Below are positions 5,322-11,632 of a DNA stretch of 11,632 bases, in pieces. The translations under genes were made by a program, and so were the position numbers. The first letter of the stretch is position 1. Every line of letters starts with the position of its first letter. The DNA comes from Halobacteriales archaeon. Lineage in GTDB: Archaea > Halobacteriota > Halobacteria > Halobacteriales > SKSH01. The stretch spans positions 1-11,632 of the forward strand of contig SKSH01000165.1 in the NCBI GenBank assembly GCA_007118075.1, read 5' to 3'. The notes under the pieces were generated by a model, which ran no database searches, was not told the origin of the DNA, and was given only the letters and a program-made list of their open reading frames with translations.

Positions 5322-6713
5322 TCAGTGGGTGAGTCGGTCGACAGTCGTCTCATCATCGACGACGAGATTGATCGCCGCCTCATCATCATTCCAAAGTACG
5401 AGTGTCTGTCCGAACCGGAGGACTGCTCCATAGGGAGCGGCAGATAGTGCTTCGTTCATCGGGGTCGTCGTCACCGCTGTAGCGAAACATGGCTCCTGTT
5501 GGCTTCCATCCCCGATGCGATAAACCGGATTCCCCTCCTCGGCGAGATCGGCACTGAGCTTGACAGCGATGAGATCGACCCGCTCGCCGACCGCATCAGG
5601 TGCCTTAAAGAGTGGGAGGCTGTTTGACTCACTCGCCGTGATATCGTGGCGACGTCTGCGATCCGGTCGCATAATAGCGTAGCTGTATCTGATGGTGTTG
5701 TTGATGAAGGCACCACCGTCCTCGACCGACCCGAGCCTCCCCTGGACTCGTGGCACCGCTAACGCCGGCTGTTCGACGAATGACCAGCACTCGTCGGTGG
5801 GACGTCGATCTGGCCAGAGACGGATCGTCGGCGAGAAGATACCAGCACGGTCCTCCAGGTCTCGCTCGATATGACGTAGTTGGATGCTCGTCCGTGGATC
5901 TGCCGGGGCGATCGCCACCCACGAGCCGTCAGCTGTGATCTGATCGAGGACTGTGGAAGCCACCACGGCCGGCTCTTCGAGCTCGGAGAGGACGTTCCCC
6001 ATCATGGCGAGATTGAACGATGTATCGGACGATAGCGCTTCGACCGCCTCACGTTCGATGGTCACATGTGTGTTCATACCCGTGAGCTGGTCTGCCACCG
6101 CCTCGAGGTGGACCGAGAGCGGACTCGGCTCGATTGCCCGATACTCGATGAACGCATCGTCTGGAGTGAGGGCGTCTACAGCTGCGAGATTGGCACCAAC
6201 GCCGGCACCGACATCGAGGATGCGAAGTGACCGAGACAGGTGACCAGCCTCCAGCAGTTCACTGAGTACGTACCAGGTGGCCGCAAACGATCGGGGGAAG
6301 TGATAGATGAGATAGGCATCAGCATCGTCCCGGTCGTACTCGATCTGTCCACCGTCGAGGTACCTGGCTTTGAGCTGGGCGATCCGAGCTCGGAGCCCAT
6401 CTGCCACCCCACCCGTCGCCCAGTCCGTCCCGTGTCGGGCGATGAGGCGATCTTCGAGGAAGCGCTCGATCCGCTCAGGAAGTCTCGATAACGGTGTCAG
6501 ACTACCCTCGATCGGGGTCGTCTCAGCCGGGATGAATGTCCCATCAGCTCGTTCAATGAGTGCAAGTGAGCAGGCATGTCGACGAAGGATCGTGGCGACC
6601 ATCGTTGCATCGACCGGCTCGGCCGTATATTCGGTCAGTTCTGCAGGATCGATCGCCCTGACCGATCGGAGATACCGGGCCGCATCGATGACATCCGATT
6701 CAACTCCCTCCAT
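5322..6713 (-). CDS. Rsm22-like SAM-dependent methyltransferase
   Basis: A 463-residue protein that resembles the small-ribosomal-subunit Rsm22 family, methyltransferase-like proteins tied to mitochondrial or small-subunit ribosome assembly. The middle carries a Rossmann SAM-binding core: YLIYHFPRSFAATWYVLSEL (about 134-153) corresponds to the family's RxPATY segment, then motif I ILDVGAGVGANLAA (165-178), acidic Glu195 in AIEPS, and a post-motif GNVLSELEEP (239-248). In Rsm22 proteins a Cys cluster follows motif IV. Here the matching stretch (about 290-312) reads FSPTIRLWPD...ECWSF with a single Cys309, so a metal cluster looks absent or reduced. An N-terminal helical region and a small C-terminal beta-rich domain (about 395-463) flank the core. 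The ATG at 6713 is nine bases after the upstream peptidase stop, so the two are very likely one transcript. The substrate (rRNA versus another) is inference. Confidence 0.78.
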   Translation of the reverse strand: MEGVESDVIDAARYLRSVRAIDPAELTEYTAEPVDATMVATILRRHACSLALIERADGTFIPAETTPIEGSLTPLSRLPERIERFLEDRLIARHGTDWATGGVADGLRARIAQLKARYLDGGQIEYDRDDADAYLIYHFPRSFAATWYVLSELLEAGHLSRSLRILDVGAGVGANLAAVDALTPDDAFIEYRAIEPSPLSVHLEAVADQLTGMNTHVTIEREAVEALSSDTSFNLAMMGNVLSELEEPAVVASTVLDQITADGSWVAIAPADPRTSIQLRHIERDLEDRAGIFSPTIRLWPDRRPTDECWSFVEQPALAVPRVQGRLGSVEDGGAFINNTIRYSYAIMRPDRRRRHDITASESNSLPLFKAPDAVGERVDLIAVKLSADLAEEGNPVYRIGDGSQQEPCFATAVTTTPMNEALSAAPYGAVLRFGQTLVLWNDDEAAINLVVDDETTVDRLTH

Positions 6714-6722
6714 CGGTGGTGT

Positions 6723-7901
6723 CTAGTCGACCTCGAGCTGCTTGGGGTATTCAGTCAGGTTGTGGTGGCCATCTTCGGTGACGACGACAAGATCTTCGAT
6801 ACGGACGCCACCGACTGCTGGATCGTACAAGCCCGGTTCGACGGCCACCACGTGATGGACGACCAGCTCCTCTCCGGTTGTCGACAACGAGGGCGACTCG
6901 TGGACCTCAAGGCCAACACCATGGCCGGTCGAGTGAATAAAACCGGTCTCGGTCTCCGGATCAGCACGGAGTGTCGGATGTCCGGCTGATTCATACAGAT
7001 CGCACACCACATCGTGGACTGCCTCACCGGTGGTGCCGGCCTCGATGGCATCCAGTGCGGCATATTGCGCCTCGAGGGTGAGGTCATACCATTCACGTTG
7101 GGTATCGGTCGGTTCCCCCTTGAGGAACGTCCTGGTGAGATCACCGCAGTACCGGGTCGTCTTGTGCGTTGGGAAGATGTCGATAATGATGAGCTCCTCA
7201 GCAACGAGTGGTCCAGATCCACGTTCGTGCGGATCGGCAGCCTGGGTCCCGCACGCGACGATCGTCTCATCGAGTGCACACCCATGTTCAAGGAGTATCT
7301 GCTCGATCTCGATCTTCACCCGTTCGCTCGTGAGGGTTTCATCCTCGTGGACGAGTGTCCCCTCCTCGTCGATCGATGCGGCACTGAGCAGCGCTTCGGC
7401 ACCAGCCATGGCTGCCTCAGCAGCTGCTTGGACCTCAGCGATCGCCTCGAGTTCCGTCTCAGTCTTGACCGAACGGACCATGGAGACGGTGTTGTGGGGA
7501 TCGGGAGTGATCGTAATCCCGGCCGCTTCGAGTGTGACCGCGACCGTGTGTGGAAACCTCGACGGGACCGCCACGTGAGAGACGCCATGTTCCTGGCAGA
7601 AATCGGCGATACACCCCGCCCATGCCTCATGGCGTGATTGTTCCTCGATCCGATCGAAGAAGTCATAGGCAGCGACATTCGCCACGCTACTGGCCCGACT
7701 CTCAGATCGAGCCCGACCCACCTCAAGTGGTTTGACGAGACAGTGAACCTCACCGGCGGTATACAACGTCACATACGGGTCAGGTGCCCAAAAGCCGCTG
7801 AGATACCCCTGGTCTGCCGAATCGGAACTGGCCTCGATGAGGTATCCATCGGCGCCAGTCCGGGTGAGCAACGCATCCAATGGGGCGGGATCTCCAAGCA
7901 T
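6723..7901 (-). CDS. M24-family Xaa-Pro metallopeptidase
   Basis: A 392-residue creatinase/prolidase-type peptidase (M24) that removes residues next to proline in peptides. The N-terminal half (1-145) is the substrate-gating creatinase-N domain. The C-terminal half has the pita-bread fold with all five metal ligands visible: Asp241 in IIDIFP, Asp254 in GDLTRTF, His327 in HSTGHGVGLEVHE, Glu355 in VEPGLY and Glu369 in RIEDLVVV. Length is normal for an archaeal Xaa-Pro aminopeptidase or dipeptidase; which of the two cannot be decided. The start is ATG at 7901. The frame remains open upstream to 8090, but that extension (63 residues) overlaps the divergent gene and has no family match. It heads a minus-strand cluster with the Rsm22-like gene nine bases downstream. 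Cytoplasmic peptide recycling is the expected role. Confidence 0.92.
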   Translation of the reverse strand: MLGDPAPLDALLTRTGADGYLIEASSDSADQGYLSGFWAPDPYVTLYTAGEVHCLVKPLEVGRARSESRASSVANVAAYDFFDRIEEQSRHEAWAGCIADFCQEHGVSHVAVPSRFPHTVAVTLEAAGITITPDPHNTVSMVRSVKTETELEAIAEVQAAAEAAMAGAEALLSAASIDEEGTLVHEDETLTSERVKIEIEQILLEHGCALDETIVACGTQAADPHERGSGPLVAEELIIIDIFPTHKTTRYCGDLTRTFLKGEPTDTQREWYDLTLEAQYAALDAIEAGTTGEAVHDVVCDLYESAGHPTLRADPETETGFIHSTGHGVGLEVHESPSLSTTGEELVVHHVVAVEPGLYDPAVGGVRIEDLVVVTEDGHHNLTEYPKQLEVD

Positions 7902-8040
7902 ATGCGAAAGAGCGCTCCCGTACTCATTAGGCCCTCCGGTTAGCGGTGATACCACCGAGTACCAGCAAACAGAGACCCCCGCCAGCAGGTTCTCGGTACA
8001 CCCACAAACGGTTTTACGCACCGTGGTGTCGGTTGCGGCC
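7902..8040. promoter_or_regulatory. Divergent promoter region
   Basis: The 139 bases between the peptidase and phosphodiesterase starts hold promoters for both. On the plus strand GGTTTTACG at 8010-8018 is centred 27 bases before ATG 8041 and there is no Shine-Dalgarno sequence, which fits a leaderless transcript. On the minus strand only a weak CTAATGAG near 7925-7933 is at the matching distance from 7901. No clear operator is seen. Confidence 0.5.
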
Positions 8041-9315
8041 ATGAACGACCTCGATGCCTTGTTGGCAACCCACGAGGTCGATGGCCGCATCTGGCCGTCT
8101 TACGGCCAGTGGGGGGTGGCGAATGTTCCTGCGACGATAGCTAGCATGCTCGGGACCGACACTACGAGAGCGCTCCCGATCGTCTCTGCGTTCGATACCG
8201 ACACCATCGACCACGTCGTGCTAGTCGTGATCGACGGGCTCGGACTGCACCGGTTCGATAGCCTACGTACAGAGCTTGACTCGCTCGACCGGCTCGCCAG
8301 CGCCTCGGAAAGCCGGCCATTGAGCTCGACATATCCGAGTGAGACGGCAGCAGCGATGATCACGCTGTACACTGGATTACAACCGATAGAACACGGTCTC
8401 ATCGGCTGGTACACCCGTTTCGAACAACCGACGACCATCGCACACTCACTCCCGTTTCTCACGCTAGACGGGAATCCACTCACCGAGGCGACGGGTCACG
8501 AGGCTAACGAGCTATTCGATCCGAACCGGCGAGAGACGATTCCAGAGCGATTGGTCAATGCCGGTGTCGAGGTCTTCATCCACAATCCCAATCATATCGT
8601 GACAAGTCACGCCAGCCGACTTGCTGCTGGACCAGCGTCTCTCTCCGGCTATGACACCATCGAGGGCGCGTTCGAGACGGTTGTCGACCGCATTGAAATG
8701 GCGTCGGGCCAGTCGTACCAGCTCGTCTACTATCCGGATGCCGACAGCGAGGGCCACCACGAGGGAACCCATTCGAAGGTATTCACCGATGCGGTCGATC
8801 GTGTGTCAACCGCGATGACCGACCGCTTCATCGATGTACTCGATCCAAGCATAGCCGAACGGACCGCTGTCTTGGTAGTCGCCGACCATGGTCAGATCAA
8901 TACCGATCCAGCGACCAATGTCGACCTCAGACATCTGGAAGCATCGAGAGGAATACCGCTCCAGGACAACCTCGAACGGACCGAGGATGGAGAACCGATC
9001 TATCTTGCTGGCGGCCCACGGAACGTCCAGTTGCATCTCAAGAGTGATTCTGTTGAGACGTTGGCAAGCTCGTTCGAGGAACATATCGAGTGTCGCACGC
9101 TGGATGCCGACTCGATCATCACCAACCAGCTATTCGGCGATCGACCGGCAGGTCCGCTGTTCGAACCACGGGTCCCCGATCTCCTTGTCATCCCCGACAC
9201 CAAGGGAGTCTGGTATCCCGATCACGAGCTCGAGCACATCGGCATGCACGGCGGTCTACACCCAGATGAGATGCTCGTCAGGCTCCTCTATACCACCGCA
9301 CATGACCTCAAGTAG
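8041..9315 (+). CDS. Alkaline phosphatase superfamily phosphodiesterase
   Basis: A 424-residue protein of the type I phosphodiesterase/nucleotide pyrophosphatase branch of the alkaline phosphatase superfamily. The two-metal active site is recognisable: VVIDGLGLHRFD with metal Asp65, then SSTYPSETAAAM with Thr97 at the position of the nucleophile, and TGLQPIEHGLIGW. Later come YYPDADSEGHHEGTH (Asp and His metal ligands), VVADHGQI (Asp-His pair) and a final His in GMHGGLHPDEM near the C terminus. No signal peptide or membrane segment is seen, so it probably acts in the cytoplasm. The natural substrate is unknown; a nucleotide or other phosphodiester is likely from the family. ATG 8041 lies 27 bases below a TATA-like box; the frame is open back to 7837 but that part overlaps the divergent peptidase. 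It is followed by aroC after 51 bases on the same strand. Confidence 0.9.
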   Translation: MNDLDALLATHEVDGRIWPSYGQWGVANVPATIASMLGTDTTRALPIVSAFDTDTIDHVVLVVIDGLGLHRFDSLRTELDSLDRLASASESRPLSSTYPSETAAAMITLYTGLQPIEHGLIGWYTRFEQPTTIAHSLPFLTLDGNPLTEATGHEANELFDPNRRETIPERLVNAGVEVFIHNPNHIVTSHASRLAAGPASLSGYDTIEGAFETVVDRIEMASGQSYQLVYYPDADSEGHHEGTHSKVFTDAVDRVSTAMTDRFIDVLDPSIAERTAVLVVADHGQINTDPATNVDLRHLEASRGIPLQDNLERTEDGEPIYLAGGPRNVQLHLKSDSVETLASSFEEHIECRTLDADSIITNQLFGDRPAGPLFEPRVPDLLVIPDTKGVWYPDHELEHIGMHGGLHPDEMLVRLLYTTAHDLK

Positions 9316-9336
9316 CATCTCGTGTCAAGAGTGAGG

Positions 9337-9343
9337 CTTTTGG
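9337..9343 (+). promoter_or_regulatory. TATA-like box of aroC
   Basis: CTTTTGG is centred about 27 bases before ATG 9367 with no Shine-Dalgarno sequence between. The same spacing is seen for the phosphodiesterase gene at 8041, so aroC probably has its own leaderless transcript rather than depending on the upstream gene. Confidence 0.42.
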
Positions 9344-9366
9344 TTGTCCTCTGACCAAGAAGCGCC

Positions 9367-10518
9367 ATGAACGGGAACCAGTTCGGCCGGTTATTCCGGA
9401 TCAACACCTGGGGAGAGAGTCACGGTCCGGCGATTGGTGTGGTCGTCTCGGGCTGTCCGGCCGGACTTCCCCTCGAGGAGGCGGACATCCAAGCTGAGTT
9501 GGATCGACGCCGACCAGGGCAGTCGAAACTGACGACCAGTCGAGACGAACCGGATGCAGTAGCCATCGAGAGCGGGATTGAATCTGGTTACACGACTGGG
9601 ACGCCGATCTCGATGCGGATCAAGAATCGAGATGCGAGGTCAGGGAAGTACATACCGTTCATCACCACGCCTCGACCAGGCCATGCCGATTATACCTACT
9701 CATCTAAATTTGGCACCAGGAGCTGGGGTGGTGGTGGTCGAAGCTCTGGCCGCGAGACAGCGAACTGGGTGGCTGCAGGGGCGATCGCAAAACAACTTCT
9801 CGACCGTGTTGACATCTCCATCTCCGCTCACGTTCAACAGCTCGGAGAAGTACGAGCACCACCGGTCACATTCGAGCAGATGGTCGAGGATGCTGAGCGC
9901 TCTCCGGTGCGATGTGGCGATCCAGCGTCAGCTGAAGCGATGGCCGAGGTCATCGAGGAGCACCAACGCCGTGGTGACAGTGTCGGTGGCAGCGTCGCGT
10001 TCGAGGTACAAGGTGTCCCCAAAGGGCTCGGAGCACCTCGATTCGATGGAATCGATGCCAGACTCGCGAGGGCACTGGTCTCCATCCCAGCAGTGACAGC
10101 CTTTGAGTTCGGACTCGGTCGGGAGGTGGCAACGGCGACCGGGCTCGAGCGTAACGATCCCTTCACAGTTGTCGATGACGAGGTGGTTCCGGCCACAAAC
10201 GCGCATGGGGGCATCCAAGGTGGGATCACCACGGGCACCCCGATCTACGGTGAGGTGATGCTCCATGCCCCAGCCTCGATCCCGAGCAAACAACAGTCGG
10301 TGGATTGGACGACGAACGAGGAGGAGACGATCCAAGTGCTGGGCAGACACGATCCGAGTCTTCCACCTCGAGCGGTCCCGGTCGTCGAGGCCATGGTAGC
10401 GTTGACACTGGTTGACTTCATGCTCCTCGGTGGCCGCATCAACCCAGACCGACTCGACGGCCGTCCGGGCGAGTATACCTCGACGTATCATCCTATGCGT
10501 GAGGATATCGAGGAATAG
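9367..10518 (+). CDS. aroC: Chorismate synthase
   Basis: A 383-residue chorismate synthase, which converts 5-enolpyruvylshikimate-3-phosphate to chorismate with reduced FMN, the last step of the common aromatic pathway. The family landmarks are present in order: WGESHGPAIG (His19), the RRRPGQSKLTTSRDEPD stretch binding the substrate phosphate, GTPISM, RPGHAD (His106, the second catalytic His), KFGTRSWGGGGRSSGRET, the RF(D) region near GAPRFDGIDARLA, then NAHGGIQGGITTGTPI. The last section carries RHDPSLPPRAVPVVEAM. Length and sequence match haloarchaeal AroC. The start is supported by the conserved GNQFGRLFRI opening and the TATA-like box 27 bases upstream. No other shikimate gene is in the window. 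Confidence 0.98.
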   Translation: MNGNQFGRLFRINTWGESHGPAIGVVVSGCPAGLPLEEADIQAELDRRRPGQSKLTTSRDEPDAVAIESGIESGYTTGTPISMRIKNRDARSGKYIPFITTPRPGHADYTYSSKFGTRSWGGGGRSSGRETANWVAAGAIAKQLLDRVDISISAHVQQLGEVRAPPVTFEQMVEDAERSPVRCGDPASAEAMAEVIEEHQRRGDSVGGSVAFEVQGVPKGLGAPRFDGIDARLARALVSIPAVTAFEFGLGREVATATGLERNDPFTVVDDEVVPATNAHGGIQGGITTGTPIYGEVMLHAPASIPSKQQSVDWTTNEEETIQVLGRHDPSLPPRAVPVVEAMVALTLVDFMLLGGRINPDRLDGRPGEYTSTYHPMREDIEE

Positions 10519-10685
10519 GTCGGATATGGATGCTCATGAGCGAATAGGAGTGCTGTTTCGAAACGGAGTTCGACCGCTAGAATTCTTCACGAAAAATGAA
10601 TGTCAACATATAGCAAAGCCTTTTGGTTCTAACAGGCCAATTTTTGGGCATACCGACTACAGCAGCGGTCAGGAGTAATACTATC
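10519..10685 (+). promoter_or_regulatory. Intergenic region upstream of the oxidoreductase gene
   Basis: The 167 bases between aroC and the next gene carry several possible control signals. A perfect 10-bp palindrome GTTTCGAAAC is at 10555-10564. TATA candidates are CATATAG at 10607-10613 and the T-rich CTTTTGG and AATTTTTGG boxes at 10619-10626 and 10638-10646; the oligo-T runs could instead end the aroC transcript, as archaeal terminators do. An AGGAG lies 10 bases before ATG 10686, a slightly long Shine-Dalgarno spacing. A 50-codon frame from 10526 has no recognisable product. Confidence 0.42.
10671..10675 (+). promoter_or_regulatory. Ribosome binding site of the oxidoreductase gene
   Basis: AGGAG ends 10 bases before ATG 10686. 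It stands out because the phosphodiesterase and aroC genes just upstream show no such motif, which suggests this gene has a true 5' leader. Confidence 0.4.
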
Positions 10686-11632
10686 ATGCGAGAACAGGAA
10701 CTCATCTGGCGTATCGCCGGTGGATCCGGTGACGGTGTAGACTCGACGAGCCATAACTTTGCGATGGCACTCATGCGCTCGGGTCTCAACGTCTTCACCC
10801 ATCGACACTACCCCTCCCGAATCCGTGGCGGTCACACGTATGTCGAGATCAGGGCGGCTCCAGAGCGGGTCAAGAGTCGAGGTGACGGATACAACTTCCT
10901 GCTGGCCCTCGGTGATTCGTTCGCCAGGAATCCACAGGAAGAGGCATACTATGGCAACGAGCAGATCAAACCGTTGTCTGAGAACCTCGATGAGCTCAAC
11001 GAGGACGGTGTCATCGTCTACGATAGTGGGTTGATCGATGCGAGCGAGATCGATGACTTCGAGACGCTCGCCGAGGAACGAAACTGGCACGTCTACCCGA
11101 TCGATCTACGAGCGATGGCCCGTGAACACGGTCGAGAGGTTATGCGGAACACCGCTGGTGTCGGGGTCACTGCCGGACTGCTCGACCTCGATCTCGATAT
11201 CGTCGAATCCCTGATGGAGGATGCCATGAGCGGTGCGGTGCTTGAGAACAACCTCACCATCATCCGCGAGGCGTATGAGCTCGCCACCGAGGAGCTCGAT
11301 CAGACCCACGGTTGGGTGGCACCGACCGGGGAGCACGATAACACACAGGCGTTCATCTCAGGATCACAGGGTATCGCCTACGGTGCCCTCGATGCAGGCT
11401 GTCGATTCATCGCGGGCTATCCGATGACGCCCTGGTCGGAGGTCTTTCACATCCTCTCTAACGAACTCCCGAAGGTGGGTGGGATCGCCGAGCAGGTTGA
11501 AGACGAGATTGCGGCCGCGACGCTTGCACTCGGAGCGAGCCACGCCGGGGTGAAGTCGATCTCCGGATCTTCAGGAGGCGGCTTCGCTCTGATGTCAGAG
11601 CCCCTCGGATTGGCGGAGATGACCGAGACACC
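10686..11632 (+). CDS. korA: 2-oxoacid:ferredoxin oxidoreductase alpha subunit (partial)
   Basis: The first 315 residues of a gene cut by the window end. It is the alpha subunit of a two-subunit 2-oxoacid:ferredoxin oxidoreductase, which decarboxylates pyruvate or 2-oxoglutarate to the acyl-CoA and reduces ferredoxin. In haloarchaea this enzyme stands in for the dehydrogenase complexes. A gamma-type domain comes first: WRIAGGSGDGVDST (8-21), SRIRGGHTYVEIR (44-56), LLALGDSFARNPQEEAYYGN and a conserved VMRNTAGVGVTAGLL near 152-166. After a linker the alpha domain starts at about 220: ISGSQGIAYGALDAGCRFIAGYPMTPW, then QVEDEIAAA (270-278) and SGSSGGGFALMSEPLGLAEMTET. The beta (TPP-binding) subunit gene is expected just outside the window. 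The sequence most resembles haloarchaeal KorA-type proteins; whether it prefers 2-oxoglutarate or pyruvate cannot be settled, so the symbol is tentative. ATG 10686 gives the normal N terminus and has AGGAG upstream. Confidence 0.93.
   Translation, partial: MREQELIWRIAGGSGDGVDSTSHNFAMALMRSGLNVFTHRHYPSRIRGGHTYVEIRAAPERVKSRGDGYNFLLALGDSFARNPQEEAYYGNEQIKPLSENLDELNEDGVIVYDSGLIDASEIDDFETLAEERNWHVYPIDLRAMAREHGREVMRNTAGVGVTAGLLDLDLDIVESLMEDAMSGAVLENNLTIIREAYELATEELDQTHGWVAPTGEHDNTQAFISGSQGIAYGALDAGCRFIAGYPMTPWSEVFHILSNELPKVGGIAEQVEDEIAAATLALGASHAGVKSISGSSGGGFALMSEPLGLAEMTET

Noticed and set aside
7014..7637. Long plus-strand frame of 207 codons within the peptidase gene
   Set aside because: Antisense shadow of a well-supported M24 peptidase; typical of GC-rich third codon positions.
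7837..8040. N-terminal extension of the phosphodiesterase frame (68 codons)
   Set aside because: Overlaps the start of the divergent peptidase gene and crosses the promoter region; ATG 8041 has a TATA-like box at 27 bases and starts the conserved protein.
7902..8090. N-terminal extension of the peptidase frame (63 codons)
   Set aside because: Antisense to the phosphodiesterase start, Ser/Thr/Val-rich with no family similarity; M24 proteins of this type start near ATG 7901.
9928..10491. Minus-strand frame of 187 codons within aroC
   Set aside because: Antisense shadow of chorismate synthase, whose motifs are intact over the same bases.
10526..10678. Possible 50-codon plus-strand gene between aroC and the oxidoreductase
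   Set aside because: No recognisable domain or convincing ribosome binding site, and it covers TATA-like and T-rich control elements.
10629..11090. Minus-strand frame of 153 codons opposite the oxidoreductase gene
   Set aside because: The plus strand encodes an intact conserved gamma domain here, so this frame is a shadow.
1..11632. CRISPR array, tRNA or rRNA gene, or phage/defence island
   Set aside because: No regularly spaced direct repeats, no cloverleaf-like sequence and no defence-type protein motifs were seen on either strand; the window is mainly housekeeping genes.

Overview
The window looks like chromosomal DNA from a halophilic archaeon (class Halobacteria). The chorismate synthase and the 2-oxoacid:ferredoxin oxidoreductase alpha subunit read like haloarchaeal versions. 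Many proteins are rich in Asp and Glu. Several starts sit about 27 bases below a TATA-like box with no Shine-Dalgarno sequence, as in leaderless haloarchaeal genes. GC content looks like the mid-to-upper 50s by eye, modest for the class. No plasmid, phage, CRISPR, tRNA or rRNA signal was seen; the one mobile-element trace is a lone IS200/IS605-type right end.

Left part (1-2064): a DedA/VTT-family membrane protein on the plus strand is followed by a gene-poor gap holding an orphan IS605/IS1341-type right end, which resembles the 3' part of a TnpB omegaRNA, with no tnpB beside it. Facing it on the minus strand are a small lipoprotein and a DUF2062 membrane protein. The lipoprotein gene stops about 50 bases upstream of the orphan right end on the same strand, so its mRNA may carry that RNA structure in its 3' end.

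Middle (2065-4442): an AT-rich divergent regulatory region precedes a two-gene plus-strand unit. The first gene is an unrecognised soluble protein of about 211 residues. Its end overlaps by 14 bases the start of a soluble receiver-PAS-histidine kinase sensor protein. This pair is the least understood part of the window.

Minus-strand cluster (4444-7901): transcription runs M24 metallopeptidase, then an Rsm22-like SAM-dependent methyltransferase, then SurE nucleotidase, with 9 and about 38 bases between genes. SurE also has a possible TATA box of its own. The surE stop lies one base from the histidine-kinase stop, in a tail-to-tail arrangement.

Right part (8041-11632): divergently from the peptidase run an alkaline-phosphatase-superfamily phosphodiesterase, chorismate synthase (aroC) and, after a 167-base regulatory gap, a fused gamma-alpha subunit of a 2-oxoacid:ferredoxin oxidoreductase that runs off the end. 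These are mostly housekeeping functions: shikimate pathway, nucleotide and phosphate hydrolysis, peptide turnover, probable ribosome maturation and central carbon oxidation. I found no clear new defence or biosynthetic system. The best leads are the orphan omegaRNA-like end and the unknown gene coupled to the sensor kinase.
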